Assembly: GCA_016617855.1 (NCBI GenBank)
Contig: JAECUM010017282.1
Location: 1 to 64,000, forward strand
DNA from: Megalonaias nervosa
Taxonomy: Eukaryota; Mollusca; Bivalvia; Unionida; Unionidae
Direction of reading: 5' to 3'
Length of the DNA stretch: 64,000 bases
A program made the position numbers and the translations under genes. How positions within the stretch are numbered: the first letter of the stretch is position 1; each line of letters opens with the position of its first letter. Of the stretch, positions 12,030 through 63,191 are shown in pieces. The notes under the pieces are model-generated. The model was not told where the DNA came from, ran no database searches, and saw only the letters and a list, made by a program, of their open reading frames with translations.

Positions 12030-12660
12030 AAGCATTTTCATTTAGGACCAACAAAGAATCAGAAGAAGTCCACTGGTGAAAACCCCATGTTGATATAATA
12101 ATCTATTTCAAAGGAACAGAGGAAACAATATTTCAAGATGAACATCATGGTGGCCATATTCTGGGTCAATATGCATCAGTTTCATTTAGGACCAATTAGA
12201 CATTATAAGAAATCTTCGTGAAAATGCCTTGATGATATGACTTTCCATTTTGGAGCAGTACAAAGAACAAGATTTTTCAGATGGCTGCCATGATAGCCAT
12301 ATTGGATACCAGATGTGCACCATTTTTATTTAGTACCAAGAAAACATTATAAGAAGTCTTCTAGTGTAAGCACAATGTTGATATGACCAGCCATCTAGTG
12401 AAGTATCAAAAATAAGATTATCCAGATGGACATTGTGGTGGCCATATATCAGATTGGCACCATTTTCATTTACAACCAACTAGACATAATAAGAAGTCTT
12501 TCACTGAAAACCCCTTGCTGATATGATTCTTCATGAAGGCCAAGTAATGATAAGAGTTTCAAGTGGCAACATTTTCATTTATGACCAACTTGACATTATA
12601 AGAAATCTTCTACTGAAAACCCCATATGTCAATATGACTCTTTCTTTCTAGAACAAATGT
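12030..12660. repeat. ~145-bp satellite-like tandem repeat, family A, four to five diverged copies
   Basis: The landmark tttcatttaggaccaac-like core followed by gacattataagaa recurs at about 12036, 12180, 12325, 12465 and 12571. Between landmarks come gaaaaccccatgttgatatga and gatggctgccatggtggcca-like segments. Related blocks lie at 12860..13330 and 33760..34540. Confidence 0.85.
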
Positions 12661-12699
12661 GCCTTCTGCTCCAACAGGAACTGATGATTTCATGGAATT

Positions 12700-12862
12700 T
12701 AGTGCTAATCCTGGTATCAAGGGGACGTCACTGTAACTGCCACCTTGGTGGGCAGAGAACTTCTAGTTGTTTTTTTAGCTAAAACGTTTTAGTCTGGGAG
12801 GGCTGGATTTGCAAGGTAGCAGTAGTTGTATGAAGGTATTATGATTGGGCAGAAGAAGAAAG
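12700..12862 (+). mobile_element. DIRS end fragment
   Basis: Contains cgttttagtctgggagggct followed by ggatttgcaaggtagcagta and then tattatgattggg, matching the DIRS ends at 7255..7385, 35790 and 38770. It is inserted within satellite family A. Confidence 0.65.
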
Positions 12863-13330
12863 CAAGATTTTCAAGATCACTGCTGTGGTGGTCAAACTGG
12901 ACATCAGACCAATAGCATGCTGGACCCTCTAGACATTATGAGAATTCTGGTTGAAAACCCCATGTAATTATAACCTTCTGTCTAGAAGGAGTAGTGATAA
13001 CAAGATTTTCAAGATGGCTGCCATGGGTGGCCATCTTGGACATCATCAGATCAGTCCCATTTTCATTTAGTACCAACGAGACATCATAAAAAGTCTTTAA
13101 GCAAAACCTCCATATTGATATTACCATCCTTCCCAGAAGTAACAATGATAAGATGACTGTTACAGTGGCGATACTGGACCAGCAAGACCACAGGATGAAT
13201 GTGTACATAAATTTTCATGACAATCCTCCTATTATTTAAGATGAAGTAGTGATAACAAACTTTTTCTAACAGATGGACAATGGGAGAATGATGGAAGATG
13301 GACAAAAACCTTCTCATAAACTCTTCTGCT
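12860..13330. repeat. Satellite-like family A, second block
   Basis: About three diverged copies: caagattttcaagatggctg / ccatcttggacatc / cattttcatttagtaccaac landmarks recur with similar spacing to the 12.0-12.6 kb block. It lies just downstream of the ATE1 stop, so part may be in the 3' UTR. Confidence 0.75.
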
Positions 13331-13529
13331 CTATAATTGGTATAGCTAAAATCAGTACAACAAACATACTAATGGTATACACCACAAATTCTTTTCTGAG
13401 CATATCATACTGATATAATGGATTTTCATGATATCAAAAATGTTCTATATGTGCATATTATCGGTGACAATATCACAGGTACAAACAAATTAGAAGAAAA
13501 TAAGATAAACATGTAATCTGATATACCAA

Positions 13530-55095
<41,566 letters not shown>

Positions 55096-55330
55096 GTTGA
55101 GAAATTGTAGCAGACCAATGAACGTAGCAAACGTTGGATAGAAACAATGGGACGGAGTCAATGCCAACACGTCGATAAAAGTCGATTTAATTATTATTGT
55201 AAGTTGCTTAATTCAATTTTTAATTGACCAGACCTGCCCAGAATGGAAGGACATATATTCATCCTGTTACATAAGTAATTTCTTTCATACATTCTGATAT
55301 CTGCAAACATTTATTCTCTCAGTGGCGCAT
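55096..55330 (-). promoter_or_regulatory. ATE1: ATE1 upstream/5' UTR region
   Basis: The sequence immediately upstream of the ATE1 ATG, where promoter and transcription start should lie. No convincing TATA or Inr element could be named; assignment is by position only. Confidence 0.4.
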
Positions 55331-55710
55331 TAAGGATAAATGGTGCCCGGGGAGACCATGATGGCCCAAAGGGGTTTTGGCGCCCCAATAACTCTGGCGT
55401 TCGGGGCAAACGCCCTGTCCGCACCCACCCCACCCCTACCCCGTTAGAATTGTAACTGCTATCTATCTATCTATCCATGGGCGCCCGCAGGATTTTTTGC
55501 ATGGGGGGTCAGGATATTTTGGGGGGTCAGTCAGTCACGGCCGGGAGAGTTAGTATAAGAAGCAGTCTGAAACTAAAGCTAATATTTATTAAGCGTTTTG
55601 AACAGAATCTTGTGACATTTTCAACTTCATATACATAATTAAACTTGTCGGAATTTTTATATATATTTGCAGTATGATTTCCAGGGGGGGTCACGTGACC
55701 CCCCCCCCGA
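55330..55710. mobile_element. GC-rich MITE/SINE-like fragments with C/G runs
   Basis: At 55477 catgggcgcccgcaggattt followed by gggggtcag is a repeat-end sequence common in invertebrate genomes. At about 55683..55708 a G-run, tcacgtga and a C-run form a palindrome. At 55323..55440 ggcgcattaagg ... gcccggggaga looks like a second such element. Boundaries uncertain. Confidence 0.5.
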
Positions 55711-55712
55711 CT

Positions 55713-55713
55713 C

Positions 55714-55757
<44 letters not shown>

Positions 55758-55776
55758 GTCTGTCTGTCTATCTATC
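55713..55776. repeat. (CTAT)n/(CTGT)n microsatellite
   Basis: About 16 tetranucleotides, with a CTGT block near the right end; the long plus-strand ORF across it (LSIYLSIY) is an artefact. Confidence 0.93.
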
Positions 55777-55779
55777 ACC

Positions 55780-57440
55780 TGATGTCAACAAATCAGTTAA
55801 GAAAATCTTAATTGATTTAATATGCAACTTAATGAAGGATTATAGAAAAACAATAATAACTGATTTTGCGGACATGGAATTTGAAAAGGAATTTTTAAAT
55901 CAAGAGTCAGGAATTTTGAGTAATGCGTGTATGCCCAAGAATAGTGATAAATAATATTAAATTAAATAGTACCTCATTTTTTAAAAAATATAAATAGTTA
56001 GATCTATGATTATACGGTCTAATATAAAAATGAATACTGAATACCAACATCCCGCATATAACCATAAATCCAAGACCGTTCCGGTGATTACCTCCGTTCC
56101 GATGATGCTATACACCCATAACAAATGTCAACAGAAGACAGTGGCATGGAATTAGGCAATATGCTAACTCCTTTGCCGACTCTCTGGAGTTCCACGTAAA
56201 TTTCGCTCGAAATTATTAATGCAGGTCTAAAATTTTACTTAACACTTTTAAATATTTTGTTTATATTTTAATTTCTATTATGAGCTGCACTTTACTTCTA
56301 TTAAGAAATAAAACTTATTTCTTATGATTACACCCGTGCCCGTTAAAACAAAACTCGGACGCTAAAATACTCTCCACTGCCACATTTATGTTTACAGATA
56401 TTCATTGTTCCCAAGAACCTTGAAAGACACAACCAGTTTGTCAGAAAGCTGTGTCCAAGCCAGCACATGAAAGGAATTTAACATCAGATTGCGCAATTAA
56501 TAAATTCCTCCCCCCGCTCTCGGACGCAATACTAAAACATTTTCCAGATCTGTCCAGTAACATAAAGACACGTATGTTGAAACTTCACCATGTTAAGAAA
56601 ACAAACTTACGTCGATACAATATAAACACATATCATAATATACACATTTGCCATTTTGCTTCTAGCTGCATATAACGAATATATTTATCTGTTAATCTTG
56701 AACATGTCTCTCTACTTTCATGGTAAAAGAAACGATATTGTGGTTCATCTTTAATAAATTTTGTCATCATCATCGTCGTCGTCGTCTCTTCTTCTTCTTC
56801 TTCTTCACAGATACATTTGACTCGCTGTTTAAAATGAAAACATTTTTGTGATTATTATAACTGAACATAAGATTCCACTAAGAAAATGCTCAAAGAATAA
56901 AACATAAACATGCAGGTTTGTCATTCGTACAATAAAAGCTTTTAAGAGAGAGCGGTGGGTCAGTTAAAACATATGATAATTCATTGTCAGCCTCGTCAGC
57001 TATTAGACTGTTATTTATTTCGATGCCATGAAAAGTTCCAAATTACATAATTAGAAGTATTGACTCATATGTCTTACCACATATGGTACCGGAAAGCAAA
57101 ATACAGTTAGATGAGAATTTTAAAATGAAACAAGCAGGAAATGAATAGTGTAATTTAGAGGAAAATATGCAACGTGGAAAGTCAAGAGACTGGGGAAAAA
57201 ACCCCCAAAAAACAAGAGCTTTGGAAACTTTAGAAAGAACTGAAAAAGAAAATAGATTTTGAAGAAACAAACAGGAAATATATCTTGTTGTAAAATTTTA
57301 AGAAAATAGTTTCAACTCTCGGTTATCGATACAACATGAAAACTAGATTGCCATGCAAAGATTACCCGATAAGGAAAATATTTTTCCAGTACGGCTGATA
57401 ACGGAAATGACAAACTAGTTATCTAATTGCAAAGAACACC
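55780..57440. other. Intergenic, nothing recognised
   Basis: Contains a (CATCGT)/(CTT)n compound microsatellite at 56763..56812. No gene recognised. Confidence 0.45.
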
Positions 57441-57449
57441 GTCTATACT

Positions 57450-57645
57450 TGCTTATAAGTAGAGTCCAACTGCAAACTGCACAGACCCAGATTTGCCGTC
57501 GCATAATGCGCCAACAGATCTGTGTACGTGCAGTTTGTTAGGAGTAATCAGTAGAATAAGCAACATAGACCCAGGTCTGCAGGCGCATTATGCTACAGCT
57601 GATCAGGATCTTCCTTGTTTTCAGTTTGAGTCGACCTATAAGCGA
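57450..57645. mobile_element. Twin-hairpin MITE-like element, copy 9 (full length, best preserved)
   Basis: About 195 bp from gcttataagtagagtccaac to gtttgagtcgacctataagc. First hairpin 57477..57535 (actgcacagacccagatttg / ccaacagatctgtgtacgtg cagt), linker taggagtaatcagtagaata, second hairpin 57560..57625 (acatagacccaggtctgcag / ctgatcaggatctt). The terminal gcttata...agtc / gact...tataagc are inverted. Confidence 0.9.
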
Positions 57646-57778
57646 GTAAAACTACAGTATATTGTATTTCTAGTTATTACAATATTTCCAATTAATTGAA
57701 AAACGACATATTCTAGTACATCAAAGACAAGAATAAAACATCGACTGTTTTATTCCGAGTGGTTTTTATAGCCTCGAA

Positions 57779-58195
57779 ATGTACATGAAAAAACACGAAA
57801 TAGGAAAATATCAAATAGCAACAATGAATAATGTAATGGTATTGAAAAACAATAATGTTTCGGCTCTCCGAGTACTAAGTAAAGAGTGCATAACAAACTA
57901 CAATTACAAAATTGCAAGACTCAGATGTCAGAGATCTATTCAGACATCCAATGAATCCGATACTCTTTGTAGGTCTTTGAAATATAACAATATATACGTT
58001 TTCTTGGATCAGATTGCAAACACTAAACAATGCTGTCATGGTTATTATTTGTACTTGCTAGAGTTTCTACCTATTGGGAAGACTTTTCATCTTGACTTTA
58101 TTTCATACAGTGTTAATGGTTGCGGCAAGCAAGAGATAATGTGTTTTTGTTTTCAAATCTGGTTTGGACAAAAGCTCAGTAAAACCTGGACGTGA
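57779..58195 (+). other. Unassigned 138-codon ORF
   Basis: An open frame from ATG 57779 to TGA, Cys/Tyr/Asn-rich, with no recognised domain, signal peptide or membrane pattern. One ORF of this length is expected by chance in 64 kb of such AT-rich DNA, so it is probably not a gene, though it could be an unrecognised exon. Confidence 0.15.
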
Positions 58196-58199
58196 TTCA

Positions 58200-59455
58200 A
58201 CACAACATGCAAAAGATTAAAAATGTAGATTTGCTGTTTCAGACATAACAGATGTACTACAGTATTTCAGAAAAAAAGCTGCAGATTTCCAGATTACACT
58301 CAATGGCGATAGTTCCGATCAACAAAGTCGGTCTTAAAAGCAAGACATCAAAACTATCTAGTATGAGGAAGGTTTAAATTACACATTTAACTTTTAACTG
58401 ATTATGATAATTTCTTTAATTGACAACTGTTACCTCTTCATGCAATATATCTATCGAGTTGTCTTCACTGTTATACAGTCTTCTCAGTCTTTTGTGATCT
58501 GGTGACTTCTCTGAAGCAGGGTAAAAATTCGTGCATTTTTGCAGATATTTTTATGCCTATGATAGCTTAGTCGTAATTACACTAGTTTGGACAAATCTTT
58601 TATGCCAACGTAAGGATATTTATAAATTCTATGAAAGAGAATTAACAGGCGAACATACCTTTCTTTTTATTTTTCTTTTATTCTAGCTAGATTAATGTGT
58701 TGGTCTTAAACTATTTCCTACACATTAACAAATATCAAAATTTTCTTCTAAGATGCTACACAAATTCAGTTTTCCCATATCATCTATATTTTCAGTGAAC
58801 ATCTCTCAAACCGATCACTTATCAAACCAAAATTTTGACGGTCAAGTTAGCAAATTCAGTTGCATATAAATCTTTCATCTTTATTGTTTTAAACCGAAGC
58901 AGGATATTTTAGATTTAACTCATTCAGGAAAGTCCTTAAAGGAACTTCGTCTGAACATTTTGATGCCTATCAATATGCAATGTTAAAAGTTCAATCACAT
59001 CCATGTCGTGTTTTCGCTAATTTTCTGTACAACTTGGGTATCTAAATTGTCATTGATATAATATTACGTCAATTCTCTGTCAAAATTCTCCTCTTAGTTT
59101 TCTATCCCTAATGTGTTGATCAAATCGTCGAGGTATAATCTTTCGAATCACATTCTTTTTATATGAATCTTCTAGTCTTTTGTGATAATTCTGTGCAAAT
59201 GTTGCTCATTCATTTATCTCTATTCCTTTCTTATTTGTGTGGTGGTAATCACAATAAAGAAATAGAGTGCTTTAGGTACTCGAAGTATTTTTATATTAAT
59301 ATGTAATGAGGGAACCGGCATCTGTGTTACTCACTGATTCTTTGTATTTTTTTATTAAAAAACCCCCACATTTTATTTTTTGTGCGTGGGTGACAGCGTA
59401 CGTCAAATATGTCCTTAATATTTTAACTTAACAAATGGTCCAGCTTTTTCGTTAT
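58200..59455. other. Intergenic, nothing recognised
   Basis: AT-rich; no gene or repeat recognised. Confidence 0.4.
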
Positions 59456-59460
59456 TGGAC

Positions 59461-59600
59461 CGCTCCGGTGGCCTAGTGGTTAGAGCGTCCGCCTCGGATA
59501 CGTGAAGTCGTGGTTCGATCTCCGGCCGAGTCATACCAAAGACTTATAAAAATGATACTAAAAATTGTTAAAGCTACGTTAAAAAATCCAAATCACGCAT
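59461..59600 (+). mobile_element. tRNA-derived SINE lacking its central core
   Basis: Head with tggcctagtgg at 59469..59479 (box A) and ggttcgatctc at 59512..59522 (box B, one mismatch), better preserved than the copy at 50808. After tcataccaaagacttataaa it jumps directly to attgttaaagctacgttaaa, the 3' end, missing about 165 bp present in the other copy. Confidence 0.85.
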
Positions 59601-60099
59601 TACTGACAACCTTCATGTAGTTAGCTATAAAGTGATGTATATATAGTTTTTGTTTGTTTCTTAATTTTCATTATATGCAGAGAAAATTCAAAATACGTCA
59701 TGGAGATATAAAAATATAAAAAAAAGACCCCCATAAATCTCTAGTGACTAAACATTCGTCTAGCAAACATAAAATTGATTCTAGTTCACGTATACTTTTA
59801 AAAAGGCCAGAAAGGCCGATTGATCATGACTGTGTTTTCTTGTTGCCAAGATGTGATGCAATACGTTACGTGAGGTATTTAAAAAGTTCTTAATATTTTG
59901 TTATAGATCTGTTTTGTTTCATCAAACCTGTCAATATATTTAATAGCGCTTGATAGAGAAAATAATGTTTTATACAAAGTGTCTGCAGCTGCACGTGCAG
60001 CAAGACATTTGCAGATATATGCGTGTGACGGAACATAGGTAATGTTGTAGAAGCAGTAGAATTGTGCTTCCGTGCAAAGAGCTACTGAAAAATCCATGC

Positions 60100-60312
60100 T
60101 CTCTTAGTGTACTCTCTGACAGACATCAAGGCCAACTTGGATCATCTTTACGGGTGTAAATCGACTTTATATTCCACAATTCGGAGGTGGTTTCATCATT
60201 GTAAAGATAACCCACGCTATGGAAGACTGATGTCTGCAACTGACGAGTGGGAAGTGGCTGCGAAGACAGCCATTAATGAAGATGCTCGATACAAGGTAGA
60301 ATATATTCATAT
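60100..60312 (+). pseudogene. Mariner-type transposase N-terminal (HTH) fragment
   Basis: The frame from about 60107 reads SLTDIKANLDHLYG, STIRRWFHHCKDNPRYGR, then TDEWEVAAKTAINEDARYKV. This follows the mariner-family N-terminal HTH_48 layout (IK-x-x-L-x-x-YG, S-T-V-x-RW-x-x-x-FK, D-x-PR-x-GRP, EDRR-x-TV). The usual D-PRSGRP box is DNPRYGRL. It breaks off before the second HTH and the DDD domain; no terminal repeats seen. Confidence 0.6.
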
Positions 60313-60371
60313 TATCACCAATTTTAATTCGTGAGCTGTTTTTAATATCTTTTTAATCATTAGAAACTCGG

Positions 60372-60444
60372 AAAGGTTGTAATAGTATGCGCCCTGCATT
60401 TATTGACGGCTGATTCAGCAGAGAGGCTGAACCCTACAACCTTT
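60372..60444. repeat. Short inverted repeat
   Basis: aaaggttgta at 60372..60381 and tacaaccttt at 60435..60444 are exact reverse complements. Confidence 0.6.
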
Positions 60445-60633
60445 TTAGAGGGCTCCTATGCAAAAATAAGGGTCAATAATCGTAAACCGAAGCCGTTAAC
60501 CGAGTATATTCCCATGCAACGGGAAACAGACCTGATTAGCTTCGCTGTTACCCTGCGCTGACTATTTTGTCAAATCGTAGGCGTGTTCGTTTGCGACGCG
60601 CACACATACGTATTGTCGCCAGCCTCTCTGCTG
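60416..60633. repeat. 14-bp exact inverted repeat bordering the virus-like element
   Basis: cagcagagaggctg at 60416..60429 is the exact reverse complement of 60620..60633, 190 bp apart. The right arm lies 9 bp before the ATPase stop codon. The enclosed segment is richer in GC and CpG than its surroundings. Confidence 0.75.
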
Positions 60634-60641
60634 CTGTAGTG

Positions 60642-61308
60642 TCAACCAAAAATTTTATCGAGACCAACACGATAACTTGACCTAGGATCATGTAAATTTA
60701 TCGTTATAAATCCAAACGGGGTAGCTTGAGCTTGTGCAAAGAAGTTTTTGAATTTAATCATGTCCATATTCCCTGAACACCAAGTTTGATGAATGTTTCG
60801 TAACGTATGTGTATCTACTCCGTTAAACACAACTAAAATATTACAGTTATCTCTGATCACTTTTGGTATTTGTGTATACCGCTGGGTAACATAAATCACG
60901 TCTGTGTTTTTATGTCTACCTCGTGAGAATATCCTAGCTGGGTTTGTTTGTCTGTCCAGCATAACATCATCGTATACTACAGATTATTAATACGTCCATC
61001 GAGATCATCTACGGGTGGAGCTTCATCAATATCGGTGATAAAATCAACAACACCATTGTCGTCATCATACAACGACGCTGCGTTTTCATTAAAATCCTTA
61101 AGTACTTCATAACATCGTTGATCATCTACGGATGGCGCCAGTAAATATAACTTATCCATTTCATCCATCTCATTATCAGATTAAGCAACAATTGTGTTTT
61201 ACCACTTCCAGGTGGTCCAATTAATATCATCCTTATATAATTTGGTAGTGCTGGATGATGTTTAACTGGCTCACGCGCTTGTGTCGCTGAGAAGTCAATT
61301 ATATCCAT
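60642..61308 (-). pseudogene. A32/FtsK-type DNA-packaging ATPase, two frameshifts
   Basis: The ATG at 61308 (MDIIDFSATQ) opens a frame with NYIRMILIGPPGSGKTQLL (Walker A, residues about 27-35). The frame changes near 61140 to the one at 61168..60977, and again near 60970 to 60962..60642. Just before the third segment VYDDVMLD fits Walker B, then SRGRHKNTDVIYVTQRY, the conserved sensor region, and ends at 60642. About 222 codons in all, usual for this family. In related elements it would drive genome packaging into a capsid. The start lies 13 bp from the divergent zinc-ribbon gene. Confidence 0.82.
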
Positions 61309-61321
61309 AATAATTTATATC
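61309..61321. promoter_or_regulatory. 13-bp intergenic gap between divergent ATPase and zinc-ribbon starts
   Basis: The ATPase ATG (minus, 61308) and the zinc-ribbon ATG (plus, 61322) are separated by an all but GC-free 13-bp sequence. Any promoter must overlap coding sequence of one or both genes. Confidence 0.5.
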
Positions 61322-61842
61322 ATGGATTTATACTGTGTTCGATGTAGAGCACCCACGCCAACTAGTGGATTAACTACAGTGACAACTAAAAATAAAAAAA
61401 TGCTCTTACAGGTAAATGTGAGCGATGTAGCACAAAAAAATTTATATTTATTTCGTCGATAACAAAAACCGGCGGTGATATTGCTACTTCGCTGGGAAAA
61501 TTACCAAGAACTCCGTGGGCTAAGTACCCTGGTGAGAAACATCTGCCTAGGTATAATTACTGTGGTCCTGGAACTCGTCTTGATATCCGACTCGATAACT
61601 AAGACCAACCAAAACCTGGAAAGTATCCAATAAACGAAACTGATCAAGCGTGCCACGTTCATGATGTTGCGTATAAAAGCAAAGATTTACAACAACGACA
61701 TCTTGCAGATGTAAAATTGATTCATGCGTTAAATTCTACACCTGATAAATCTCTCAGAGAAAAGCTTGCTAGTTTTCTAGTAAAATCTGCGATGAAAGAG
61801 AAACTAATGCTAGGGCTGGTGATTAATCAACTGATTATTATC
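61322..61842 (+). pseudogene. Zinc-ribbon plus phospholipase A2-like virion-type protein, frameshifted
   Basis: The ATG at 61322 reads MDLYCVRCRAPT and VTTKNKK, the first C-x-x-C knuckle of a DUF5679-like zinc ribbon. A frame change in the A-rich tract near 61395..61410 leads to CERCS (second knuckle) in the frame that then holds YCGPGTRLD (61557..61583, Ca-binding-loop-like) and CHVHDVAYK (61651..61677, His-Asp catalytic-type motif), the hallmark pair of parvovirus-like PLA2 domains. An in-frame TAA at 61600..61602 splits them. The tail KLMLGLVIN at about 61799..61825 is followed without a stop by the integrase. The first ORF is only 46 codons. Confidence 0.75.
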
Positions 61843-61848
61843 ATAATA

Positions 61849-62994
61849 ATGGAATCAGTTTATTATAGTCCAAGAGGATATTGGAGAGGCAGAGCAGCGA
61901 TTAGTAAACTTGCTGAAGCAGCAAAAGTCTCACGTGTTGTTGCTGAAAATTGGTTAACACGACAGGCAATATGGCAAATCTATTTACATCCACCTAAAAA
62001 GATTCAGTACGCGCATTTTGATGTCAGCGTTCCTAATGAAGTTCATCAAGCAGATATTTTGTTTTAACCGCACGATACTATTAAAATTGGTAGACGTCGA
62101 TCACGCACATACAAATACGCGTTAACTGTCGTTGATGTTGCAGGTAGGTATAAAGAAGCAGAACCACTATCAACTAAAACAGCAACTGAAGTTGCATCTG
62201 CGTTTGAACGAATTTATCAACGAGGACCCTTGCAATGGCCACAATTATTACAGGTTGATCCTGGCAAAGAATTTCTTGGTGCAGTATCATCGTTGATGAA
62301 GCAACATAATGTTAATATCAGACGAGGACATACCGCAATTTATCGTGATCAGGCAATTGTTGAACTATTTAATCGAACACTTGGTAAGAGATTATTTGGA
62401 TACCTGTATGCGAAGGATATAATTCAGGTAAATACGAGATCTCGCGAATGGGTTGCAAGATTACCAAGTGTGATAGCTGCGTTAAATAATGAAAATACTC
62501 GTGCAACTTCTATGAGACCCACCGTCGCGATTACAAAGAAACATATACCTGTACAACGACGTGACTTTTCAAAACAGCCAGTGTTAGGTAATGTGACTGT
62601 AAGATATTTATATGAACTCGGTGAACTCGAAGGGGGTAGAAAAAGAGCAACTGATTCTATCTGGAGTGTGACCACACATAAAATTTCCAGCGTGGTTAGA
62701 TCCACGGGTAGACCTGCAATCTATAGACTAGATTCAACTGCTCCTCAACGTGGATTTGTACGCGAACAATTACAAGTAATTCCTGAAGACACACAATTAC
62801 CACCGCGTTCACGTCTGAAAACTGGCACCCCTACGTCGATTGCATTCAAGACAGGTCAGCATTATATTTTCGCATGTGTGACCAAGACTACTATTAATTC
62901 TATCAACGGTAAACTGTCTTGGATTATTATTCGAATATTGCCACAACATATTACAGTTACAACTTGTACAGTGATTATTCTGTCGTTGTTTTAG
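61849..62994 (+). pseudogene. Retroviral-type DDE integrase of a Polinton-like element, one in-frame stop
   Basis: ATG at 61849 (MESVYYSPRGYWRGRAAISK), preferred because MESVYYSP is the family-style start. An N-terminal helical part with WLTRQAIWQIYL is followed by the catalytic core: first Asp in VHQADILF, second in QVDPGKEF (62251..62274), Glu in IVELFNRTL (about 62356..62382), then the C-terminal SH3-like part with PAIYRLDS and GFVREQLQVIP. A TAA at 62065..62067, just after QADILF, is the only interruption in 382 codons, so decay is recent compared with the ATPase. It would insert the element into host DNA. The frame is the same as the upstream PLA2 segment. Confidence 0.88.
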
Positions 62995-62996
62995 TG

Positions 62997-63128
62997 TTAT
63001 GACAAATTCAACGTCGAGATCAAAATCGCGGTTATTTTTTTGTCAGATTGTCGATACCCAGATAGTTTTTTCTTGACGACTTCATCGCATACATCATCAG
63101 TGATTTCTTCGGTTATTACGCAATCCAT
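62997..63128 (-). CDS. Small ORF, 43 residues, between integrase and helicase
   Basis: ATG at 63128 reads MDCVITEEITDDVCDEVVKK and ends in LNLS, TAA at 62997..62999. It is intact and acidic in its N-terminal half. It ends 2 bp from the integrase stop, tail to tail, and begins 63 bp downstream of the helicase stop on the same strand, leaving little unused DNA. No family recognised; it may be chance, but the tight fit in a compact element favours a real gene. Confidence 0.35.
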   Translation of the reverse strand: MDCVITEEITDDVCDEVVKKKLSGYRQSDKKITAILISTLNLS

Positions 63129-63191
63129 AATAACCCTGTGCAGCTAAGATATTCTTCTGACTCGAGACACTGCGAGATAAACTAAATTTGA

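Noticed and set aside
57779..58195. 138-codon ORF as a real gene
   Set aside because: No recognisable domain; about one ORF of this size is expected by chance given base composition and window length.
59461..59535. Functional tRNA gene
   Set aside because: A and B boxes are present but the acceptor stem does not pair and the sequence continues into a SINE body shared with 50808.
62424..62705. Minus-strand ORF opposite the integrase
   Set aside because: Antisense shadow of the integrase core; no independent motif.
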